Of a stretch of 53,030 nucleotides of DNA, positions 25,631-35,728 are shown in pieces. Numbering within the stretch: position 1 is the stretch's first letter; the number at the start of each line of letters is the position of its first letter. The position numbers and the translations under genes are program-made. The stretch is from Nostoc sp. MG11 (GTDB taxonomy: Bacteria; Cyanobacteriota; Cyanobacteriia; Cyanobacteriales; Nostocaceae). The stretch spans positions 1-53,030 of the forward strand of contig NZ_JACXXN010000037.1 in the NCBI RefSeq assembly GCF_014904695.1, given 5' to 3'. A model generated the notes under the pieces. It ran no database searches, had not been told where the DNA came from, and saw only the letters and a list, made by a program, of their open reading frames with translations.

Positions 25631-25666
25631 CTGGGGCTTTGGTGAGACAAGGGGCTTAAGCCCCAG
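25631..25666 (+). terminator. Possible hairpin terminator after hmpF
   Basis: CTGGGGCTT (25631-25639) pairs with AAGCCCCAG (25658-25666), 6 nt after the hmpF stop. A nested palindrome GGGGCTTAAGCCCC spans 25651-25664. There is no T-tract, so efficiency is doubtful. It could serve convergent tilS as well. Confidence 0.4.
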
Positions 25667-25757
25667 GGCAAACGCATATGTAACTCGTGACTATAGTTAA
25701 GCATGTGACTATCAATAGTGATAGCGAGCTTTGGATAAAATTATAAAATCTTATATA

Positions 25758-26810
25758 TCAAAAGGATGATTTCAAGCTGATCCAGTCACCTTCTACTTGA
25801 GCGATCGCACCACCAGGAAATGGATCAGTTTGCGAACGATTTGGCGCTATGATTAGCGCCGTTAATTTTTCAATATGTTCAAAACTGGGCGCATCAGGAA
25901 GTATTTGCTGCAATACCTGACGCATCACGCGACGTTGCAATGCCAGTGGTGCTGTCTGCAATACTCGACGATTTACCCTTAAGGGAAGAGGAAGAGAAGA
26001 GGAGGAGGGAGGATAGTATAATTGCTCACTAACTTCTAATCCTCCACTCTCCCACTCTCCCACTTCTATTTTCATCGCTTCTTGCCTCAACTTTTGGGCT
26101 GCTTGCTCTAAATATTCCACTTCTGCTTGTAGAAGTTCTGCTGTTTGGGCTAAAGCAGATTCTACTTGGGGGTTGAAATTCTCTTGTAAATACGGTAACA
26201 ACTCTTGGCGAATACGGTTGCGGGCGTATCTTAAATCAAGATTTGTGGAATCTTCCCAAACTGGTAGTTGAAACTCTTGACAAAATTGTTCTGTTTGTGA
26301 GCGAGTGATTTCTAAAAGTGGACGTACTAATACAACACCCGTAGTTAGTGGGCGTTGCCAAGTCAGGGCTTGCAAACCATCAGCACCAGTACCGCGAATT
26401 AAGTTGTAAAGCAGAGTTTCGGCACGATCACTGGCTGTGTGTCCTGTAATAATAAATTGATAATTATTGGCTTGGGCGATCGCACTTAAAGCTTGATATC
26501 GCCAATTGCGTGCAGCAGCTTCACTATTTAAAGCCTGATTGGCTGTTTCTAAATAAAAGGATATATCCCAAGTTTTAGCTAATTTTTCTACATGATTAGC
26601 ATTAGCTTGGGAATCAGAACGCCAACGATGATCGCAGTGTGCGATACCTAGATGCCATCCCCATTTGGGTTGTAAATCTAACAATAGCTTTATTAAGCAT
26701 AGGGAATCTTGTCCACCTGAAACAGCTACTAATAGCCGCTGTTTATGCTTAAATAAATGGCGCGATCTGATGGTGCGATGTGTTTTTGCATGTAAAGGAG
26801 TCCATGTCAT
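25758..26810 (-). CDS. tilS: tRNA(Ile)-lysidine synthetase
   Basis: This 350-residue enzyme attaches lysine to C34 of the CAU tRNA-Ile so that it reads AUA. The PP-loop SGGQDS is at 31-36. Other TilS marks are GIAHCDHRWR, EAAARNWRY, ITGHTASDRAETLLYNL(I)RGTG and the YARNRIRQELLPYL helix. The C-terminal part holds the TilS substrate-binding region but no long extension, as is usual in cyanobacteria. An insertion of low complexity sits at about 250-275. It is convergent with hmpF. Confidence 0.95.
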   Translation of the reverse strand: MTWTPLHAKTHRTIRSRHLFKHKQRLLVAVSGGQDSLCLIKLLLDLQPKWGWHLGIAHCDHRWRSDSQANANHVEKLAKTWDISFYLETANQALNSEAAARNWRYQALSAIAQANNYQFIITGHTASDRAETLLYNLIRGTGADGLQALTWQRPLTTGVVLVRPLLEITRSQTEQFCQEFQLPVWEDSTNLDLRYARNRIRQELLPYLQENFNPQVESALAQTAELLQAEVEYLEQAAQKLRQEAMKIEVGEWESGGLEVSEQLYYPPSSSSLPLPLRVNRRVLQTAPLALQRRVMRQVLQQILPDAPSFEHIEKLTALIIAPNRSQTDPFPGGAIAQVEGDWISLKSSF

Positions 26811-27164
26811 TTTAGGTTTTTAACCACAGATGGACGCAGCGAAAAGTTCCTATAGCAGGTTTCCCAACCTAGGAAACTTTTCAAGACAGCGAAGAGTTTG
26901 CGCGTCCGGGTTTACCGACGCAAAACTTTTCAAGACAGATAATTTTCTATTTTATCGGCGTCCATCTACGTTGGTAAATTGAAATTTAAGATTTGCAACC
27001 CGTTAAGACGCTAATATCATTTCACGAAATATCTAATACACAAACATGGTTAGAAAAGTACGTATGCTCATACAACCTATTCATTTATTGCAAAGATTTT
27101 TGGAAATGGTATGTGAAGCGTTTGCGCTTTTGCGTGAGAATTTTTTTAGTTGGATCTGCCAACT
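26811..27164. other. Repeat-bearing intergenic region
   Basis: There is no gene. A 16-bp motif, AAACTTTTCAAGACAG, occurs twice (26874-26889 and 26923-26938) in a stretch that also resembles the GGACGCAGCGAAAAG repeats of Nostoc. The rest is AT-rich and unremarkable. Confidence 0.6.
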
Positions 27165-27476
27165 CTATAAGTTTTCCACTTGTTTGAGTTGTTGATGAAT
27201 TCCATCAAGTGGTGATTCAGGTTCATCAAGACAAAATTCTAAAGCAAGTCTAACTTTTCCTTTTCTCCATCCCTCGGTACTAAATTGCAAAACTTCACAA
27301 TTTAATCCTTGAGTATACAGATTTGCTTCAGTTGTCCCTTCTGCTCCAATGTATTCCTTAATCGCTGTAATCAAATCACGAACTTTGAAAGTTTTAGCAA
27401 TATCTAATTTATTAAAAGTGTCTGCTTCTATAGACACAACTTCATCGTGATTGAGTCTCTCGAATCCATCTCCCAT
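27165..27476 (-). CDS. KGK domain protein
   Basis: This 103-residue acidic protein has the cyanobacterial KGK motif in EGWRKGKVRLALEFCLDEPE (about 70-88). The N-terminal half (FERLNHDEVVSIEADTFNKL, then FKVRDLITAIKEYI) also fits the family, whose function is unknown. It stands alone on the minus strand between tilS and ccsA, with about 130 nt to the latter's stop. No signal peptide or membrane segment is seen. Confidence 0.75.
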   Translation of the reverse strand: MGDGFERLNHDEVVSIEADTFNKLDIAKTFKVRDLITAIKEYIGAEGTTEANLYTQGLNCEVLQFSTEGWRKGKVRLALEFCLDEPESPLDGIHQQLKQVENL

Positions 27477-27606
27477 AAAAACCTCCTATCACTAAATCTA
27501 TAGCTTCTACAGACATAGCGGCTCATCCGAAATAAAATGATGATTTTAAAGATTTAGTGCTGCTTTCCCTCTCTTTGGCAGTGGAGAGAGGGAAAGAATG
27601 AGGTTT

Positions 27607-28668
27607 TTAGAAAAACCAACCGTAAGAATGCAAACCTTTACCTAGAAGATTTACACCAAGATAGCAAACCCAGACGACAACAAAGCCGGTGGCAGCTAAA
27701 ATTGCGGGACTACGCCCTTGCCAACCGCGAGTAATTCTGGAGTGGAGGTAGGCGGCGAATACCAACCAGGTAATTAATGCCCAGGTTTCTTTGGGATCCC
27801 AACTCCAGTAAGAACCCCAAGCTTCATTTGCCCAAACGCCACCAGCAATAATGCCAATAGTTAACAGAGGAAATCCCAGCCCGATGACGCGATAGCTAAT
27901 ATTATCAAGGGTTTCGGCGAGACTAAGGCGCTGGGGTGAAAGGGGTTCTACAGATGCGATCACTTGAGACTCAGGGGCAGTTACTAAATTTAAAACAGCA
28001 GTGCTAGCGTTGCCGTTACCGTTGTTATTGCGCTCATTACGAGCAAAGCCATTATTTTCGACAGGGGGTGTTGTTGGTTGAGAAATTAATTCAGTTGCTT
28101 TGTGCAAGCGATAACCGTTGCTGCGATAGCCACCAGTACCTACAGAACTACCTTGTAGCTGAATATTTTGACCGCGAGTGACAATTAGAAAAGCGATCGC
28201 TAGCAAAGAACCTACCATCAAAGCGGCATAACTCAACATCATGACACTGACATGCATCATCAGCCAATTTGACTTCAAAGCCGGCACTAAAGGTTCTGAC
28301 ATTTGCATTTGGGATGGTAGTGTCAGGGTGGCAAAAGCAGCGACCGCCATTGCCACGGGGGCTGTCACAACTCCCACTAAGCGGCTACGGCTGGTATTTT
28401 CGGCAATTAGATGGATGGTGGTAATCCCCCAGGTTAAGAAAAATAGGGATTCATACAGATTACTCAAGGGGAAATAACCGGCTTCTATCCATCGTGCGCC
28501 TAGTAGGGTGGCTATGCACAAATTAGCGATCGCCATTCCAGCTGTTCCCAAAGCGGCTAGATAAGGCAGATTCGGAAAAGCCGCCCCTCCCCAATACACC
28601 AGCATTGTGAGGAATAATATGGCAAATGAGGCGTTGTCCAGCCAGTTCTGGAGTACAACCAGATTCAT
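27607..28668 (-). CDS. ccsA: Cytochrome c assembly protein CcsA (Ycf5)
   Basis: This 353-residue membrane protein has about eight hydrophobic helices and the haem-handling signature [17 protein letters not shown] near residue 290, with flanking conserved His. It works with Ccs1/ResB in system II to move haem outward and attach it to c-type cytochromes such as cytochrome f and c6. Annotation pipelines often call it CcsB. A hydrophilic Asn/Gly-rich insertion (about 165-245) separates the N- and C-terminal membrane blocks. No ccs1 partner is in this window. Confidence 0.93.
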   Translation of the reverse strand: MNLVVLQNWLDNASFAILFLTMLVYWGGAAFPNLPYLAALGTAGMAIANLCIATLLGARWIEAGYFPLSNLYESLFFLTWGITTIHLIAENTSRSRLVGVVTAPVAMAVAAFATLTLPSQMQMSEPLVPALKSNWLMMHVSVMMLSYAALMVGSLLAIAFLIVTRGQNIQLQGSSVGTGGYRSNGYRLHKATELISQPTTPPVENNGFARNERNNNGNGNASTAVLNLVTAPESQVIASVEPLSPQRLSLAETLDNISYRVIGLGFPLLTIGIIAGGVWANEAWGSYWSWDPKETWALITWLVFAAYLHSRITRGWQGRSPAILAATGFVVVWVCYLGVNLLGKGLHSYGWFF

Positions 28669-28871
28669 AAAGTGTTCTCCCCAGTGAATTCGTTAAAATA
28701 TGGATTCTGACTGTTATGATCCTATCTGCTTACAGGGCAATGGGACATGGGAAAGGCGAAATCGGATGAAGCTGATAAGGAAGAAGATATAAATATTACA
28801 GCATTACAGTATTTTGGGATTGATTAAACTATATTACTTCCTACTCCTTTATCTCCCCTATCTGAATGATG

Positions 28872-30659
28872 TCAAGGTGATTTAGTTACAGATGGTGTAG
28901 TAGTTGGCAGAGAAATAGCTGCTTTGCTGGGGCTGCTGATTGGACTAGGCAAAGCTGCTGGTTTGCCAGCTTTCTTGAGTGCTAAAAAAATATCGTAGCG
29001 GTTACTACGGTTGTCGCTGACAGATGCAGTCACTCCAATTGAACGTGTTGCTGCTAGTAAAGGTTGTTGATTGGAAGTCAGAGTTGGGAGGGGAAAATTT
29101 TTCACAGTTCGTTCCACATCTAGGAAAAATTGACCATTTGTGGGATTGGGTTCTCTAGGAACTGTTTGTTGGAAAGGCAAAGTATTAGCTAGTGGGTTGC
29201 TGGGTTTGGGAAGAATTTTACTTGAGATGGGAGCACCCACAACTAAGAAAGCGACGTTTTCATCTAACCAGCCGTGGGTTGCGGTTAGTGTACCATAGGG
29301 TGCAATCCAGTTAATAACGGGTTGACCTGCGACTTTCCCTCGTTGGATCTGGAATTGATATTGATTTTTCATGACATCATCCAGCTTTTGTAAGGATGCT
29401 TCAGCTAATTGGCGATTACTTGCCTGTACCATAACTACCAAACCTGCACGAAAATCCTCTGGTGAACCTTCTTTTTGGGTAGTTGGAATCACTGAGACGG
29501 AAAACTCGCCTTTCATCCAGCTGAGTAAATCCTGATCTAAATCTAGATTGGTCAGAGATTTTACTCCACCGCGCAGTTGTTCTGGTGATATTGGTGAGAG
29601 GGGATTTCCTTGAGATGTTAAAATATAGTCTCCCCACAATTGTTGTAAGTTACCGCCAGATAGCATCATCAAGGTTTCTGCTGGTACGCGGCTTTGCATT
29701 TTTCCAGCTTTGTTTTCCACCGCTAGCACACGCTGACTATTGGGGTTGAGCCAAGAAACGCCTTTTAGGCGGATTCCTTCTGACTCTAAGGTAATTGTCC
29801 CTGCTAAACCTTGGTTATTCTGAAGTTGAGCCAGGACTTGAGTCGGTAAATGACGATTTGGAGAAGCGGCAGCTATTTTTGCTGCTGTTGGCACATTGAC
29901 GTAAAACTGGGCAAAGGGTTGGTAGTTGGTAATTTTCGGGAAATTTTCGGCAAAGCCTCCAATCCTTGCTAGAGATGTTTTATTTTTATAGGCATTGATC
30001 GCTCTTTCTGTGGCTTTGGGATTATCAGTGATGACTAGGAACCGCCCGTCTAGTAATGCTGCTGAAAAGTTTTCCCCAGATTGTCCCTCGTTTTGTTTGA
30101 TGGCGATCCCTTGATATGTGCGGTCAATCCATTTGCCTTGTTTAAGAGTTTTGGGTTGTGCCAAAATGTTTTTGGCTATTTCTGAATTTTTTACTGGCAG
30201 AACCATTACCATCGATTGCTGACTGCTAGCAGCATCTCCATCAGTAGCAATTGGTTTAGGTACAGGTTGACTCGCTGCTTGAGGGGCAAGAATTGCGATT
30301 GTGACTTCATCGCCTACCCAAGGAGCGATATCTTTTTGGAAGTCATAACCATTGTTAGTCAGAAAGCGATCGCGCAACTGCACTAAATTTTTATCCAATT
30401 CTGCTTGGGTTTCTTTTGTCCCAAACTCCCGCAATTTTTGCCACTGCCTGGGATCTGTTGTTAAAGAAACCGTAAACAGGGCATCTTGAGGAATAATATT
30501 TGCACCTACTGGCAAATTTCTAAAAGATGGCTGCCCCTGAGTTAATAACCAGTATGCTGCACTCCCTGCACCAATCAATAACCCAGCAGACGAGAGCGTT
30601 AACATCAGAGATGGTTTCTTTTTTTTCTTCATTGGAACAGACACAATAGGCAGTGCCAT
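28872..30659 (-). CDS. DUF3352 membrane-anchored protein
   Basis: This 595-residue protein has a basic N-terminus (KKKKK) and one hydrophobic segment (about 17-40), an uncleaved anchor or signal. The large remainder fits DUF3352: IIPQDALFTVSLTTDP, then LTNNGYDFQKDIAPWVGDEVTIAIL, RFLVITDNPKA and a repeat-like second half (LDQDLLSWMKGEFSVSVI). The C-terminus is Pro/Ser/Thr-rich. DUF3352 proteins are common in cyanobacteria and have no settled function. It is likely periplasmic. A second ATG ten codons in is an alternative start. Confidence 0.8.
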   Translation of the reverse strand: MALPIVSVPMKKKKKPSLMLTLSSAGLLIGAGSAAYWLLTQGQPSFRNLPVGANIIPQDALFTVSLTTDPRQWQKLREFGTKETQAELDKNLVQLRDRFLTNNGYDFQKDIAPWVGDEVTIAILAPQAASQPVPKPIATDGDAASSQQSMVMVLPVKNSEIAKNILAQPKTLKQGKWIDRTYQGIAIKQNEGQSGENFSAALLDGRFLVITDNPKATERAINAYKNKTSLARIGGFAENFPKITNYQPFAQFYVNVPTAAKIAAASPNRHLPTQVLAQLQNNQGLAGTITLESEGIRLKGVSWLNPNSQRVLAVENKAGKMQSRVPAETLMMLSGGNLQQLWGDYILTSQGNPLSPISPEQLRGGVKSLTNLDLDQDLLSWMKGEFSVSVIPTTQKEGSPEDFRAGLVVMVQASNRQLAEASLQKLDDVMKNQYQFQIQRGKVAGQPVINWIAPYGTLTATHGWLDENVAFLVVGAPISSKILPKPSNPLANTLPFQQTVPREPNPTNGQFFLDVERTVKNFPLPTLTSNQQPLLAATRSIGVTASVSDNRSNRYDIFLALKKAGKPAALPSPISSPSKAAISLPTTTPSVTKSP

Positions 30660-31131
30660 TGAAACCTATACCTCATACTTGCAAACTCATTACTTACCTG
30701 ATTGGTTGATTCAACCAAAAGGGTTCCCATTAGCTAAAGCAGCTAATTACATAAATTTCTTTACCCTGAATGTGATGATACTTCAGGAACAAAACTTCTC
30801 TACTGTCTCAAAAGCAGTGTTTTCATGGTTAGTTACCTTTTTTAACACGCTGTGTTGGATTTTGCAGGATGATTTCCTAAGACAGTTGCCTCTGCCGAAA
30901 ATTTTCCGAGAGTAAAATGCTTCATTCCAAGCACTCTGAGGATATAACCTAAGTTGACAAAGTTGCAAGTCATTAGTTTTAAGTTTGAGGAAACAGCAGT
31001 CAAGGGTCAAAAGTCAAGAGTTATTTTCTCCACCCTGCTCCTCTGCTTGCCGTATCAACATTAAGGTAAAACGAGATGGCTAAGCTGCTTGATAACAAAC
31101 ATTTTGCAATTGTTGATTAATTTAAGCGGCA
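30660..31131. other. Intergenic region, no credible gene
   Basis: Overlapping frames of 75-78 codons on both strands (30679-30915, 30783-31010) show no family resemblance or ribosome-binding site. The stretch near 31001 (AGTCAAGGGTCAAAAGTCAAGAG) is the common Nostoc GTCAA repeat seen also at 18118-18160 and 36340. Confidence 0.5.
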
Positions 31132-31761
31132 CTATGTCGATGCATTAACAACACTCATCTGCATAGGCCCCAAATATTTAGTTAAATAAGGCGAGAAAAC
31201 TTCATAAATTAAAGTTAGTGGCTGTCCATGATGCCAAAACAAATAGTGGCGACCCCAAAAAGGCCCAGTTTCATTAAAACCTGACTGTAGTGCATCTGAG
31301 TAACCGTAGTAAATTCCTTGGACATCTCGATACAACTCTGTGCGGAGACGGGCTAAACTCGCCCAAATTGGTAATGATCGATTTTGTAGATATTCATCTA
31401 CATGACTAGCTTCCCACCACGAGGTTGCATAAGCTAATCGCTGACCAGAGGGGGTACGCAGCCACACTTGTCGCCGTAGTCGTGGCCCTGGGACAGCTTG
31501 GATTAAGTCAGGAGCATCATCTAAATCCATGCCAATTAATGACATATCAATGACATCTACTTCTGTGGGCTTGCCTGTAAGCAATTCTAAGTGTCTTGTT
31601 GGCGAGCCGTCGCCTAAAAGTAGCATTTGCCAAGTCGGTGCCAGATGGGTGTGAGATAAACCTTGTTGAATGACTACCTCCCCACCTTGCCAAATTGGAG
31701 TTAGGCGATGCCACGCTGCTGGCAGTATTAAGTTGTTTGTCGGCGTAAAAGTAGTAGTCAA
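31132..31761 (-). CDS. Chorismate lyase, cyanobacterial (Ycf21/DUF98) type
   Basis: This 209-residue protein resembles the DUF98 family, whose cyanobacterial members release 4-hydroxybenzoate and pyruvate from chorismate as the first step of plastoquinone-9 synthesis. Visible family features are the N-terminal WQMLLLGDGSPTRHLELLTG, the middle RLRRQVWLRTPSGQRLAYATSWW, and LARLRTELYRDVQGIYYG. Near the end is the GRHYLFWHHGQPLTLIYEVF strand. No signal peptide is seen. It stands alone between the DUF3352 gene and the tRNA gene. Confidence 0.8.
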   Translation of the reverse strand: MTTTFTPTNNLILPAAWHRLTPIWQGGEVVIQQGLSHTHLAPTWQMLLLGDGSPTRHLELLTGKPTEVDVIDMSLIGMDLDDAPDLIQAVPGPRLRRQVWLRTPSGQRLAYATSWWEASHVDEYLQNRSLPIWASLARLRTELYRDVQGIYYGYSDALQSGFNETGPFWGRHYLFWHHGQPLTLIYEVFSPYLTKYLGPMQMSVVNAST

Positions 31762-31894
31762 TGCTTTTTACAAAACTTCACCTATTTCTATAAAAGCATA
31801 AAAATTCAGAGCTAAGTCTAGGTTAAAAGTTAAAAGCCAACAGTCTCAGGTTTTTTAACCCTTGACTATTGACTTTTGACTAATATTTAAACAA

Positions 31895-31975
31895 TGCGGA
31901 TGGCGAGACTCGAACTCGCAAGCCACAGGCACACGCACCTCAAGCGTGCGCGTATACCAATTCCGCCACATCCGC
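31895..31975 (-). tRNA. tRNA-Leu (GAG)
   Basis: All class II arms can be drawn on the minus strand. The acceptor stem GCGGATG (5' end at 31975) pairs with CATCCGC (31896-31902), with discriminator A at 31895. The anticodon loop TTGAGGT has anticodon GAG at 31939-31941. A long variable arm (GCC/GGC stem) follows, and the T arm is GCGAG-TTCGAGT-CTCGC. GAG decodes CUC and CUU. CCA is not encoded. Confidence 0.96.
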
Positions 31976-32437
31976 ATGGATTGTCTAAATATAGAATATA
32001 GCATATCAAGATAATTAAAGTAAGGTGATATCTAAGTTCAAGTTCCAAAAAATTTAGGTGTACGGTTTCACAAATTTTCTGAAAGCGGATATCAGACTAA
32101 CAGAAATTTAGCAGCTGCACAAGTGATATTTAAAGAGGTATAGGCATGGTGCGATCGCTCCCTTGGGTTTGACATGAGCGTAAAATCTTCCAGATTTGGC
32201 GCTCGTGGAGTTTCGCTGTTGCGATCGCAACAGCCTAGTTTGGGAAACTGGCAAAGCTTGACAGCAGCAATGTTGCTACTCTAGTTAAGACCCGTAGAGG
32301 CAGCAAGCCCGATCCTATACTCTGCTGAAGATGAAGGTTGGAAATCTCCTGTCATAATTTGAAATATAACGGAAGTTTTATTTCAAATTGGATGGAAGAA
32401 AATGACAATCTACTGGTACTGATATCGAAACTAGAAA
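31976..32437. promoter_or_regulatory. accC upstream region, structured
   Basis: This 460-nt gap has no gene. It holds HIP1 palindromes near 32154 and 32219 (GTTGCGATCGCAAC), a small hairpin AGTTTGGGAAACT near 32236 and AGCAATGTTGCT near 32267. It should contain the accC promoter and a leader. A non-coding RNA is possible but I cannot identify a class. Confidence 0.4.
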
Positions 32438-33781
32438 ATGAAGTTTGACAAAATATTAATTGCCAATCGGGGAGAAATAGCCCTTCGCATTCTTCGCGCT
32501 TGTGAAGAAATGGGAATTGCGACGGTTGCGATTCACTCCACTGTTGATCGTAATGCTCTCCACGTCCAACTTGCTGATGAAGCGGTTTGCATAGGCGAAC
32601 CTGCCAGCAGTAAAAGTTATTTGAATATTCCCAATATTATTGCTGCCGCATTGACGCGCAATGCCAGCGCCATTCATCCTGGTTATGGCTTTTTAGCAGA
32701 AAATGCCCGGTTTGCAGAAATTTGTGCTGACCATCATATTGCCTTCATTGGCCCAACTCCAGAAGCCATAAGGCGAATGGGGGATAAGTCCACCGCTAAA
32801 GAAACCATGCAAAGGGCTGGAGTGCCAACTGTACCAGGTAGTGAAGGATTGGTAGAGTCTGAGCAAGAAGGATTGGCATTCGCCAAGGATATTGGCTATC
32901 CAGTAATGATCAAAGCTACAGCAGGTGGTGGTGGACGGGGTATGCGTCTGGTACGTGCTGAAAGCGAATTTGTCAAACTATTTATGGCAGCTCAAGGGGA
33001 AGCGGGAGCAGCTTTTGGCAATTCTGGCGTTTATATAGAAAAATTTATTGAACGTCCGCGCCACATTGAATTTCAAATTTTGGCGGATAACTACGGTAAT
33101 GTCATTCACTTAGGTGAACGGGATTGCTCGATTCAGCGTCGGAATCAAAAACTACTTGAAGAAGCCCCTAGCCCTGCTCTCGATTCTGACCTGCGAGAGA
33201 AAATGGGACAAGCTGCTGTCAAAGCTGCCCAGTTCATCAACTACACTGGGGCGGGAACTATTGAGTTTCTCTTAGATAGATCCGGGAAATTCTACTTTAT
33301 GGAAATGAATACCCGGATTCAAGTCGAGCATCCAGTAACAGAGATGATTACAGGGGTAGACTTGGTTGTTGAGCAAATCCGAATTGCTCAAGGAGAAAGA
33401 CTTAAGCTTACCCAAGATCAAGTAGTTTTGCAGGGTCATGCGATCGAATGCCGCATAAATGCCGAAGACCCCGACCATGACTTTCGACCTTCCCCTGGAC
33501 GTATCAGTGGTTATCTGCCTCCTGGCGGCCCTGGTGTTCGGATTGATTCTCATGTTTACACAGATTACCAAATCCCGCCTTACTACGACTCTTTGATAGG
33601 CAAGTTAATTGTTTGGGGGCCAGACCGACCAACTGCTATTAATCGGATGAAACGCGCACTCCGGGAGTGTGCCATCACGGGACTTCCTACTACCATCCCG
33701 TTCCATCAAAAAATTATGGAAACACCACAGTTTTTACAGGGTAATATTTATACCAATTTTGTGCAGGAGATGAATAGTTAA
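32438..33781 (+). CDS. accC: Biotin carboxylase subunit of acetyl-CoA carboxylase
   Basis: This 447-residue ATP-grasp enzyme carboxylates biotin on AccB using ATP and bicarbonate, the first step of fatty-acid synthesis. Visible marks are [14 protein letters not shown] at the start, [11 protein letters not shown], the glycine-rich ATP loop [45 protein letters not shown] and the active-site [14 protein letters not shown]. Length is normal. It is a single gene: no accB is adjacent, as is common in cyanobacteria where the subunit genes are dispersed. Confidence 0.97.
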   Translation: MKFDKILIANRGEIALRILRACEEMGIATVAIHSTVDRNALHVQLADEAVCIGEPASSKSYLNIPNIIAAALTRNASAIHPGYGFLAENARFAEICADHHIAFIGPTPEAIRRMGDKSTAKETMQRAGVPTVPGSEGLVESEQEGLAFAKDIGYPVMIKATAGGGGRGMRLVRAESEFVKLFMAAQGEAGAAFGNSGVYIEKFIERPRHIEFQILADNYGNVIHLGERDCSIQRRNQKLLEEAPSPALDSDLREKMGQAAVKAAQFINYTGAGTIEFLLDRSGKFYFMEMNTRIQVEHPVTEMITGVDLVVEQIRIAQGERLKLTQDQVVLQGHAIECRINAEDPDHDFRPSPGRISGYLPPGGPGVRIDSHVYTDYQIPPYYDSLIGKLIVWGPDRPTAINRMKRALRECAITGLPTTIPFHQKIMETPQFLQGNIYTNFVQEMNS

Positions 33782-33880
33782 GAGACTGGGGGATAGGGAT
33801 TGGTGAAATAGAAAGAGGTAAGAGGAAAAGGGAAGAACCTCGCCCTTTAACCTTTGCACCTCTTCCCCAATGCCCAATCC

Positions 33881-34174
33881 CTAACTTACACGAGACATCA
33901 TAGTCAGCAATCCTTGTTGACCTAGCAAAATTTCTCGCACCAGACTGAAGATACCAACCCAAATAATGGGAGTAATGTCCACTCCACCTATAGGTGGTAT
34001 TAACTTTCGCATCGGTACTAAAAAAGGTTCAGTAGGCCAAGCTATTAAATTAAAGGGCAAACGATTTAGATCCACTTGGGGATACCAAGTGAGAATTATG
34101 CGAAAAATAAACAAAAACGTCATCAGTCCCAATACAGGGCCGAGAATCCAAGCAGTCAGGTTGGCACCAGTCAT
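33881..34174 (-). CDS. YggT/Ycf19 family membrane protein
   Basis: This 97-residue protein has two hydrophobic helices (about 7-29 and 67-85) and the family signature between them: RIILTWYP, LIAWPTEPFL and RKLIPPIGGVDITPIIW. YggT/YlmG/Ycf19 proteins sit in the plasma or thylakoid membrane. Plant and cyanobacterial relatives affect cell or chloroplast division and thylakoid protein assembly, so the exact role is open. It is convergent with accC and divergent from psbX. Confidence 0.92.
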   Translation of the reverse strand: MTGANLTAWILGPVLGLMTFLFIFRIILTWYPQVDLNRLPFNLIAWPTEPFLVPMRKLIPPIGGVDITPIIWVGIFSLVREILLGQQGLLTMMSRVS

Positions 34175-34405
34175 CAGTTTGAGTAACTATCTGTGAATGA
34201 AGGAAGAACTTGGGCGAACGGCATCGCCAGAAAATTTTAAGCTTTGTAAAGCACTCTCTCTATTATTTTATTTCAATCCTTAATACGGATTAACAATGAT
34301 TTGTGATGGCGGTTATTAAGTTTGGTCGCTCATGCTCAGAGGCTTCTCAAGAAAGTAATACACCATTAGAATTATTATGAAGTGTGTAAAAACAGGTTTA
34401 GAACT

Positions 34406-34525
34406 ATGACGCCTTCTTTAGCAAATTTTCTTTGGAGTTTGGTTTTTGGTGCTGCAATTGTAGTTATCCCTGCTACAGTTGGTCTAATTTTCATTAGCCA
34501 GAAAGATAAAATCCAACGTTCATAA
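34406..34525 (+). CDS. psbX: Photosystem II protein PsbX
   Basis: A 39-residue frame reads [18 protein letters not shown] then [17 protein letters not shown] and IQRS, which is the PsbX sequence seen in many cyanobacteria. It is one transmembrane helix with a short charged stromal tail. PsbX is a peripheral small subunit of photosystem II near the QB site and cytochrome b559. It lies upstream of ycf66 and on the same strand, an arrangement often seen in cyanobacteria. A 7-bp hairpin (34533-34551) follows the stop. Confidence 0.97.
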   Translation: MTPSLANFLWSLVFGAAIVVIPATVGLIFISQKDKIQRS

Positions 34526-34532
34526 TGTTTGA

Positions 34533-34551
34533 GAGAGTCGCTTGGACTCTC
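34533..34551 (+). terminator. Hairpin after psbX
   Basis: GAGAGTC (34533-34539) and GACTCTC (34545-34551) form a perfect 7-bp stem 7 nt after the psbX stop. No T-tract follows directly, so it may act as an mRNA-stabilising end or a weak terminator. A T-run lies further on, near 34641. Confidence 0.5.
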
Positions 34552-34772
34552 ATACCCGATTGTCTGTCAGCTATTTCTCTAATTGCACCAAGCGCAGCAA
34601 TTTTTCCCCTTAAAGGCGGTCGTAGTTGACACACGTCGGCTTTTTTAGCTTTCGGTGGACAGCTTCAGAGCTTCTTTGCCAGATGCTTTGAAGCTTCAAT
34701 ATATTGCGCCTAATTAGAGTAGTGATTTTAATTGTGACTCGCTAACATAGATTTGATATTGGGAAAACAGCA

Positions 34773-35681
34773 ATGATAAATTTTGGGCTGAACTCAGCCA
34801 GTGTTCTGGCTCAGGTAAATTTTGGGGCAAACTCAGCCAGTATTCTAGGAATTTTCCTGGCTGTGGCTGGGGCAGCACTGTATTTTCTCCGCACTGTGCG
34901 TCCCGAACTGTCAAGAGATCAAGATATCTTTTTTGCCGCAGTGGGCTTACTTTGCGGTTTCATTCTCATCTTCCAAGGGTGGCGACTAGACCCAATTTTA
35001 CAATTTGGTCAGTTGCTATTAGTCGGCACAACTGTGTTTTTTGCTGTTGAAAGTATTCGCTTGCGGAGTATAGCTACTCAGCAAGCCAAGCGCAATACTC
35101 CGATTGTGGATGAAGACAGACCAGTAAGCGATCGCTATTCGTACAATGATCGCAGAAAGTATCAGGCTGAGATGGAAGATGACTTTGAGCCACTGCCTTA
35201 TGAAGAAGAGGAGCGCCCTGTACGTCCCCGGATTCGGGCTAGCAGGGATGAAATTTCATCTCGTGATAACTACTACGAGGATCAATCTCCCCGTCGTCCA
35301 GAACGCCGCAAAGGCAACGAAAGTACAGAAGCCGGGGATAGAGGGCGTCGGCGTAATTCTGGGCGTCCAGTGAATCGTACTTCTGACAGCTTTGAAGAGG
35401 AGAATTGGGGTTCTTCGCCTAGGGAAGTTGATGATTGGGACAGTTCAGGCGGGGAAGCTAGAAAACCTTCTCGTCGTAGTAATAACGGGCCCCAGCGACC
35501 AGAAAGTCGCGAGGACGATGTTGCTTCTACCAGACCAAAAAGGCGTCGTCCGCCAACTGACTCGTCTTCTCGGAGAGTGCGCGAAGATGATGAGGCTATA
35601 CCAACTGAATATGTACCCTACAATCCGATTGAAAAGCCAAATGAGGAGCCAGATAATTCAACCGATTTTGATAATGTTTAA
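34773..35681 (+). CDS. Ycf66 family protein
   Basis: This 302-residue protein has the Ycf66 core in its first 100 residues: SASILGIFLAVAGAALYFL, RTVRPELSRDQDIFFAAVG, and GWRLDPILQFGQLLLVGTT, with three hydrophobic helices. The rest is a long Arg/Glu/Asp/Ser-rich tail, probably disordered and facing the cytoplasm. The N-terminus is duplicated (NFGLNSAS then NFGANSAS), so an internal start would also give a full core. Ycf66 is conserved in cyanobacteria and some plastids, with no settled function. Confidence 0.9.
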   Translation: MINFGLNSASVLAQVNFGANSASILGIFLAVAGAALYFLRTVRPELSRDQDIFFAAVGLLCGFILIFQGWRLDPILQFGQLLLVGTTVFFAVESIRLRSIATQQAKRNTPIVDEDRPVSDRYSYNDRRKYQAEMEDDFEPLPYEEEERPVRPRIRASRDEISSRDNYYEDQSPRRPERRKGNESTEAGDRGRRRNSGRPVNRTSDSFEEENWGSSPREVDDWDSSGGEARKPSRRSNNGPQRPESREDDVASTRPKRRRPPTDSSSRRVREDDEAIPTEYVPYNPIEKPNEEPDNSTDFDNV

Positions 35682-35728
35682 AATAGCCAGGGTGCAGGGA
35701 GACTGAGAGACGACGGAACACAGTTGAG

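Noticed and set aside
28747-28827. 26-codon acidic frame after ATG near 28747
   Set aside because: Too short, no recognised family and it could arise by chance; noted but not called.
30679-31010. Two overlapping short frames on opposite strands
   Set aside because: Neither has family resemblance or a good start; AT-rich spacer is the simpler reading.
32101-32437. Possible small RNA upstream of accC
   Set aside because: Short palindromes alone do not define a known class such as 6S or Yfr RNAs, so it is not called as an RNA gene.
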